Below, piece by piece: positions 5,936-10,320 of a DNA stretch of 10,320 nucleotides (the stretch's first letter is position 1; every line of letters begins with the position of its first letter). Source of the stretch: Chlamydiota bacterium. GTDB taxonomy: Bacteria; Chlamydiota; Chlamydiia; Chlamydiales; JAJFMK01. The position numbers and the translations under genes are program-made. Location: NCBI GenBank assembly GCA_021772215.1, contig JAJFMK010000038.1:1-10320 (forward strand), written 5' to 3'. The notes under the pieces were generated by a model. That model worked only from the letters and a program-made list of their open reading frames with translations. It did no database searches and had not been told where the DNA came from.

Positions 5936-6361
5936 TTAGCCGTTACTCACCAAACTCTGCCCGCAATGTCCACACCTCTTAGCTTTAATGGGGATCTGCA
6001 TGAGACATTGTGGGCAATCTTTCTCTTTAGCTGTCTGCTCTTTCTTTGTTAAGCGCAGCTCATTAATCGCTTTGATCAGCAAAAAGACGGCAAAGGCGAC
6101 GATCATAAATTCAATGACACTATTAAAAAAGAGGCCATAGTTGAAATCGACAGCCGGCTCACTCATCGTCGCCTCTTTGAGGATTATCCGATAGTCGCTC
6201 ATGTCAAGGCCGCCTAAGAAAAATCCTAAAGGCGGCATAATGATATCACTGACGAGAGAGTTGACAATCTTCGTAAACGCCGCGCCAATAATAATACCGA
6301 CCGCCATATCAACCACATTGCCGCGCATGGCGAAGGTCTTAAACTCTTGAAGCCAGGACAT
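5936..6361 (-). CDS. mscL: Large-conductance mechanosensitive channel MscL with a C-terminal zinc ribbon
   Basis: The 141-residue protein starts at ATG 6359-6361, directly after the TAG of the MscS gene. Its Shine-Dalgarno (AAGGAGA, complement of 6366-6372) lies inside the end of that gene. The MscL hallmarks are present: N-terminal amphipathic helix (W-L-Q-E-F-K-T-F, 3-10) and the R-G-N-V-V-D-M-A-V-G start of TM1 (13-22). The conserved pore-lining helix G-x-x-I-G-A-A-F-T-K-I-V-N-S-L follows, with D-I-I-M-P-P at 39-44, an extracellular loop, and TM2 at ~76-97 ending in a charged cytoplasmic stretch. The pentameric channel opens under membrane tension and releases solutes during hypo-osmotic shock. 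Residues 116-133 add a CxxC-N10-CxxC module (C116, C119, C130, C133) in place of the usual C-terminal helical bundle end. Similar zinc-ribbon tails are remembered from some other bacterial MscL proteins. The assignment is very secure. Confidence 0.96.
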   Translation of the reverse strand: MSWLQEFKTFAMRGNVVDMAVGIIIGAAFTKIVNSLVSDIIMPPLGFFLGGLDMSDYRIILKEATMSEPAVDFNYGLFFNSVIEFMIVAFAVFLLIKAINELRLTKKEQTAKEKDCPQCLMQIPIKAKRCGHCGQSLVSNG

Positions 6362-8401
6362 CTACTTCTCCTTAATTTTAACATCGAGCTGGTTAAAGGG
6401 TATTTCAATGCCATGTTGACGAAGTGCCTTATAAATCTCAACGAGATAGATGGCTGTCAATGCACGTCGCCCCCTCGACCTTAATAAATTAACCCAAACA
6501 ACCAGCTCATAATTTAAAGAGCTCTCCCCAAACTCTCTTAACCACACCTCGGGATCTCTAACCCCTCTGACATTGGCTAAGGTATAACTTACCTGCTTGG
6601 CTACTTCTGAGACTACACTCACTACCTGCTCCTCATCGCTTCCATAGGCGACAAAGAAGGGGACATGGAGTCTTAAGTAGGGATCCTGCTTCGTCCAGTT
6701 GACTATCTTTTTGCCAACGATATCTGAGTTAGGAACCAAAACATCTTCGCCATCATAGGTGTGGATGGTGCTATTTTGTACATTGACACCCACAATCTGC
6801 CCAAAATGGCCATCTTCTAGCTCCACATAATCGCCCACTTTCAAATTCTTTTCAAAGAGGATGGTTAAACCGCAGAGGAAATTATTGACGATATTTTGCA
6901 GACCAAAACCGACACCGACACTCAACGCACCCAAAATAATCAGCAGGTTTTGGACGGTGAGTCCCAAAGAGGTCAGAGCGAAAAGAGTTCCGAGCAAGAT
7001 AACGATATATTGAATCACTCTACCGAAGGTGTAGAGGGTCGGCTGAGCGACTAGTCCGCGCCGCTTGGATAATCTCTGCATCAGTCGACGTAAAATTTTT
7101 GAAATGATGTAGGAGATGACAAAGATCAAAAAGGCTTTCAGGATACCCAAGAGGGTGATAGGAATTTCTCCCACCTCAAAAAGAACCCAATCTAAAGCAC
7201 TCTCCAGCTCTTTTTTGACACTTTGAAAGTAGGTTACAAGATTAAATCCCACCTTCTCCAAAGGCGCCTTTCGCTCCGTCTCAAATTTTTCAATCAGCTG
7301 AATTGCCAGCCCGACGTCGTAGAGCTGATTTTTAAGATTCTCAAGAGCCGACATACTAGAGAGAGCCTCCTGATTGATCTCTTGATTGATCTGAAGAAGC
7401 TCCGGATGGCTGTTATCGATGCTCTGCTGATATATCTCCTTTGCCGAAAGCTGGAGCGCTGACTCTGTGAGCCTCTCCCAGCGCTGCTGCTCCCCTTGCA
7501 TTCTCTCCAGCTGATCCTTCCTGGTCTGCAGCTCTACGTTCTTCCCATTTGAAGCGGCCACTAAACTTGGTTTGATCTGCAGTAGAAGAATTTTCGCTCC
7601 TAAAAATGCCTCTTGCGCCAGCGCATTAATGAGCCGCTGATTGAGAAAACGTAAATCATAGCTACTCGTTACATCGCTTTTGTCGATGAGCACAATCCCC
7701 TCTTCGAGCTCTAAACGCTGTTTTGAGAGCTCCTCAAAGGTACCTTGAAGCTGCTGACGCTGCCTCTTTGCCATTTCGAGATCGAGCGCTTTGAGGTTGA
7801 GCCTCTTTTTGATAACTCCAACCTTCTCATCTGATGCCCTCAGCTCCTCTTGGCTACGCTTTAGCTGCTCTCTTCCTAAGCGTATCTCTTCCTCTACATA
7901 CTCCTGACGTAGCCGACGGTTGATCACCTCTAATCCCTGGAGGAATGCCTCTTTAGAGGGTTTCTCCTGATCTTGGTAGCGAGAAAAGGCTTTTCGTGCA
8001 GCCTCCTTGACGGCGTTCATCGTCTCTTCGAGCCCCTGAAGCTGCCCTCGCTGCTCTTTGATCGACTCTTTTAAAGAGCGCTGCCGCTGCAGCGCCTCAC
8101 TTAGATCCTCAAAGAGATAGAACTCTTTAGGAACAAAGGGGGCAAGCCCATCTTCAACCTCTTGATTTTTAATGATCTCTAGAGATTTAACCTGCGCCTC
8201 GATCTGCTGAATCAGCTTCTCTGCGCGCAGGCGATCTCCTTGCTCTTCGAGCGAATTTAGGGGCTGTTTAAGATCCTCACTAAGGAGAGCTCCCTTTTCA
8301 AGAGCAAACTCCTCCCACCACTGCTGATCCAGCCGCGACGGATCGAGCGCCGAAGAGAGGAGCCAAAAAGCTGAAAATAATAGAGATAAGCGAACCACCA
8401 A
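6362..8401 (-). CDS. MscS-family mechanosensitive channel with a long N-terminal coiled-coil domain
   Basis: An in-frame TAA two codons upstream (8405-8407) limits the start to TTG 8399-8401 or GTG 8396-8398. Both are served by AAGGGGG (complement of 8408-8414), and GTG would be the more usual start codon. The 679 residues begin with a signal-peptide-like segment (V-R-L-S-L-L-F-S-A-F-W-L-L). A long Glu/Gln/Arg/Lys-rich, largely coiled-coil region follows (~25-395), presumably periplasmic. Helices lie at ~414-437 and ~457-482, with the pore-lining TM3 at ~484-512, which carries the Gly/Ala pattern G-A-L-S-V-G-V-G-F-G-L-Q-N-I-V-N-N-F. The MscS beta domain follows (K-V-G-D-Y-V-E-L, then the V-P-N-S box) and the alpha/beta C-terminal domain runs to the end. 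This domain order resembles the larger MscS relatives (MscK/MscM type) but is shorter than those. It is a tension-gated osmolyte valve in the inner membrane. It is the first gene of a two-gene operon with mscL. Confidence 0.93.
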   Translation of the reverse strand: MVVRLSLLFSAFWLLSSALDPSRLDQQWWEEFALEKGALLSEDLKQPLNSLEEQGDRLRAEKLIQQIEAQVKSLEIIKNQEVEDGLAPFVPKEFYLFEDLSEALQRQRSLKESIKEQRGQLQGLEETMNAVKEAARKAFSRYQDQEKPSKEAFLQGLEVINRRLRQEYVEEEIRLGREQLKRSQEELRASDEKVGVIKKRLNLKALDLEMAKRQRQQLQGTFEELSKQRLELEEGIVLIDKSDVTSSYDLRFLNQRLINALAQEAFLGAKILLLQIKPSLVAASNGKNVELQTRKDQLERMQGEQQRWERLTESALQLSAKEIYQQSIDNSHPELLQINQEINQEALSSMSALENLKNQLYDVGLAIQLIEKFETERKAPLEKVGFNLVTYFQSVKKELESALDWVLFEVGEIPITLLGILKAFLIFVISYIISKILRRLMQRLSKRRGLVAQPTLYTFGRVIQYIVILLGTLFALTSLGLTVQNLLIILGALSVGVGFGLQNIVNNFLCGLTILFEKNLKVGDYVELEDGHFGQIVGVNVQNSTIHTYDGEDVLVPNSDIVGKKIVNWTKQDPYLRLHVPFFVAYGSDEEQVVSVVSEVAKQVSYTLANVRGVRDPEVWLREFGESSLNYELVVWVNLLRSRGRRALTAIYLVEIYKALRQHGIEIPFNQLDVKIKEK

Positions 8402-8421
8402 AAATTACCCCCTTACTATGT

Positions 8422-8451
8422 AAGATAACAACTATATAGGCGGTTCAACAA
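8422..8451 (-). promoter_or_regulatory. Candidate promoter of the mechanosensitive-channel operon
   Basis: On the minus strand TATCTT (complement of 8422-8427) could serve as a -10. TTGTTG (complement of 8446-8451) sits 18 bp upstream, and TTGAAC (complement of 8443-8448) 15 bp upstream. Matches are moderate, and the leader to the start codon would be very short (about 15 nt) but would still contain the Shine-Dalgarno. Confidence 0.3.
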
Positions 8452-8547
8452 TACTAATTTTAAGTTGTTAATAAATAAGTAGATATATTAATTTTATCAC
8501 CGACGCCGTAAAACTCTTCCGTTCAGGGGAGGGATATAAGGCGCCTC

Positions 8548-8576
8548 TTGTTGTAAACTTTCCTAACATATATACT
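8548..8576 (+). promoter_or_regulatory. Candidate sigma70-type promoter for the large right-edge ORF
   Basis: TTGTTG at 8548-8553 and TATACT at 8571-8576 are separated by exactly 17 bp. The -10 matches consensus at five of six positions and the -35 at the TTG. Transcription would begin near 8583 and give a leader of about 185 nt before the ATG at 8768. Confidence 0.45.
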
Positions 8577-8582
8577 AACCTT

Positions 8583-8767
8583 ACCGTTGATGGAGCAGGC
8601 TGAGACAAGTTCCTCTAAACAAACCATCATTAAAAATTAGCTCTCGGAATAGATAGCTTGGGTATCCAAATCCCTAGAAGCCCTCTCCACACCTTAATTG
8701 TGGTACGGGCAGAGGAACCCTTAATCGGGAGAAGCCTTCTGCTTTAGCTGAGGGAGTATTCACACCT
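8583..8767 (+). promoter_or_regulatory. Structured, possibly switching 5' leader of the right-edge ORF
   Basis: The 366-base gap between the channel operon and the right-edge ORF holds no convincing gene, but its plus-strand half can fold. A three-tier stem pairs TCCC 8671-8674 with GGGA 8727-8730, CCTCT 8682-8686 with AGAGG 8711-8715, and CCACA 8687-8691 with TGTGG 8699-8703. AGAGGAAC (8711-8718) is also perfectly complementary to GTTCCTCT (8609-8616), so two exclusive folds are possible. A small hairpin TTGG-GTAT-CCAA lies at 8658-8669. The ribosome-binding site AGGGAG is at 8751-8756. No known riboswitch class was recognised. A regulatory leader or small RNA is an inference. Confidence 0.4.
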
Positions 8768-10320
8768 ATGACTATGACTCAAATTTCTAATGGTGTCCTC
8801 TACGGCCTCGGCTTTGAGAGCCTAAAGAGGGCTGAAGACTCTGTGCGCGCTGGAAGGGACAATATGTCCACCGCTCTCTTGCAGATGATTCAAATTGAGC
8901 ATCTCTTCGAGATGGCCAATGACTGTCTGACCCTGATGCAGAAGCGAAACATCTCGACCCTCACCGAGAGGGTAACCTATCTCCTGCCCTTTGCCATCGC
9001 TTACCTCGCTCACCAACGGATAGAAAATGACAGAGTTCGAAACGCAGTCATCTTCTTGCAGGATCAGATCGGGAGAGTGTGCCATGCAGCAACTATTGTC
9101 GCCTCTTTGGCTCTTATCTACTTCGGTCATAAAATCGCAGGAGCTATCAGCCTCACTTTTTTAGCTCTTGGACATCTCGACCGTACAGGCAGACTCCCGG
9201 CAGAGTTAAGAAAAAAGCTGCACCAACTAGAGATGCCCCTTTCAACGGCCGCCTCCTTAGTCACTGGTGGAAAATTTACCAAAATGTACACCTTCGCAAA
9301 TCTTGGCCTCTACTTCAGCGAACGCTTCACACCGGTCGCGCAAAAAAAAGATCTCACTTTCGATCTACCTCAGGGTCACTTAACACCCGACCTTCTTAAA
9401 AAAATTGTGATAACAGGAATTTATGACTTAGAGGTCAACCGCGACTACATCAAAATTCCGACGATGCCGCCTGTACCTCAGATCGATATCCGCTGGTTTA
9501 TCGAAGAGTCGGATAAAATGGATTGGAACGCTCAAGCGCCTATCCTTCGTGGAAAGCTAAAGCAGGATAGGCGCTACACAGAAAGAGAGGGCAATCCAGA
9601 CAACCACTCGAATGAAAAGATCATCGCCTACGCCAAAAAGAACATTCGCTTCTGCATTGAGGCAATCTATGAAAAGAAGATATTAAATGGGGAACCACTC
9701 GATTACGGAGTTTTGACCGATTACCTCAGAGTCATTGCCGATGTATTGAAAAAGGGGGACAATGAGGCATTCAAAGCGGACGTTTTCCTTCGCCTCGGTG
9801 TTGATGGAGGGGAATATTGCGGCCCCGGAATTCACGAAGTTGTCGAGAAGATCTATGAAGGAATTATTGAGAATGCTGAAGGGTTGACCTTAAGAACCCG
9901 CATCCTGGCCCGCCTCCAAACGGTTCGCGGCCACTTTGCCGAGGCGCGCTGGAATGAGGTTCTCGAATGCCTCAATGCAGATGGTGCTATCAAATACCTC
10001 GCAAAAGCTTGCGACTTCCTTTTAGATCTTCGCGATCGCCACACCTATAACGAATTTGCTAATACACACTACGATACCCTCTATCTTAGAAAAGGGGGCG
10101 CTGATAATGACTCGCTAGCTGTGGTGGAAGCTGTCGACAAACTCATCTATTCTGCATTATCTGGAAGTGCAAAAATCGACGAGTTTTGGCAAGAGCATAC
10201 GCCCTATAACGTCACTCTTAACGTCGCTCATGGAACCGGGGTAGCCCTCCCCAAACATGAGGTCTACAGCTGGTATAACGACTGGATCGATAGACAAAAT
10301 ATCAGCGAAGAAGAGAATGA
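8768..10320 (+). CDS. Unrecognised large protein with a double hydrophobic segment, 3'-truncated by the window edge
   Basis: The frame from ATG 8768-8770 stays open to the end of the window, giving 517 complete codons and no stop, so the gene continues to the right. AGGGAG (8751-8756) is the likely ribosome-binding site. A second ATG lies at 8774, farther from it. The N-terminal ~65 residues are polar and helical with a Ser/Thr/Asn-rich start. Weak hydrophobicity occurs at ~69-81. A hairpin-like pair of hydrophobic stretches spans residues ~107-120 and ~123-137, ending G-H-L-D-R-T-G. Residues ~145-517 are soluble and mixed alpha-helical. A distinctive G-G-E-Y-C-G-P-G cluster with C351 follows R-L-G-V-D and precedes a regular helix, an arrangement that could mark an active-site or structural motif. 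No family was recognised. The layout resembles large chlamydial inclusion-membrane or secreted proteins (inference). Codon use looks like that of the neighbours, and the length and lack of stops make it a secure gene. Confidence 0.88.
   Translation, partial: MTMTQISNGVLYGLGFESLKRAEDSVRAGRDNMSTALLQMIQIEHLFEMANDCLTLMQKRNISTLTERVTYLLPFAIAYLAHQRIENDRVRNAVIFLQDQIGRVCHAATIVASLALIYFGHKIAGAISLTFLALGHLDRTGRLPAELRKKLHQLEMPLSTAASLVTGGKFTKMYTFANLGLYFSERFTPVAQKKDLTFDLPQGHLTPDLLKKIVITGIYDLEVNRDYIKIPTMPPVPQIDIRWFIEESDKMDWNAQAPILRGKLKQDRRYTEREGNPDNHSNEKIIAYAKKNIRFCIEAIYEKKILNGEPLDYGVLTDYLRVIADVLKKGDNEAFKADVFLRLGVDGGEYCGPGIHEVVEKIYEGIIENAEGLTLRTRILARLQTVRGHFAEARWNEVLECLNADGAIKYLAKACDFLLDLRDRHTYNEFANTHYDTLYLRKGGADNDSLAVVEAVDKLIYSALSGSAKIDEFWQEHTPYNVTLNVAHGTGVALPKHEVYSWYNDWIDRQNISEEEN

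Noticed and set aside
8597..8607. GCTGAGA-like string resembling part of a TPP riboswitch
   Set aside because: The obligatory ACCTGAT and ATGCCAGCG-type partner elements are absent downstream, and the gene is not a thiamine gene.
8658..8680. GGTATCCAAATCCC resembling a tRNA T-arm
   Set aside because: The TTC of the T-loop is missing, and no acceptor, D or anticodon stems can be drawn around it.
8822..9130. Minus-strand ORF of 102 codons inside the right-edge gene
   Set aside because: It lies fully antisense to a long ORF that is open for 517 codons and has a ribosome-binding site. It looks like a shadow frame.
9800..9850. Possible catalytic Cys of an IpaH/SspH-type NEL ubiquitin ligase at C351 of the right-edge protein
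   Set aside because: The NEL CxD active-site pattern and an upstream leucine-rich repeat domain are not seen, so no enzymatic class was assigned.

Overview
The window is a gene-dense stretch of bacterial chromosome that reads best as an environmental (amoeba-associated) member of the phylum Chlamydiae. The pointers are indirect. A SwiSNF-type helicase, a YbhB/PEBP protein and an orphan geranylgeranyl-reductase-like flavoprotein sit beside two large unrecognised proteins. Each of those two carries a hairpin-like pair of hydrophobic segments near its N-terminus, the 'bilobed' layout of chlamydial inclusion-membrane proteins. No rRNA, tRNA, CRISPR array, transposase or phage gene was seen, so the lineage call is an inference.

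Layout. Bases 2-991 (+) hold the C-terminal part of a SNF2-family helicase, cut by the left edge. Its 3' end overlaps tail-to-tail with a small two-helix membrane protein (963-1202, -). Next on the minus strand is a tight pair, a PEBP/YbhB protein (1775-2239) followed after 3 nt by a host-attachment/BaeRF12-like protein (1334-1771). Then comes a 625-residue unrecognised protein (2403-4280, -) with an N-terminal membrane hairpin, about ten copies of a degenerate ~37-residue repeat and a C-terminal coiled coil. Upstream of it lies an FAD-dependent oxidoreductase of the geranylgeranyl reductase family (4374-5558, -). A small Asn/Gln-rich lipoprotein (5657-5935, +) is divergent from the flavoprotein. 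Its stop codon abuts the stop codon of mscL.

Bases 5936-8401 (-) form a mechanosensitive-channel operon: a 679-residue MscS-family channel with a long coiled-coil N-terminal domain, directly followed with no spacer by MscL carrying a C-terminal zinc ribbon. Together these would provide large- and small-conductance valves against hypo-osmotic shock from one transcript. Bases 8402-8767 are non-coding. They hold a plausible promoter on each strand and, on the plus strand, a ~185-nt leader with nested and mutually exclusive stems. The leader precedes a large unrecognised ORF (8768 to the right edge, +) that also has a double hydrophobic segment and runs out of the window.

The strongest leads for something undescribed are the repeat protein at 2403-4280, the edge ORF with its structured leader at 8583-10320, and the MscS/MscL-zinc-ribbon operon.
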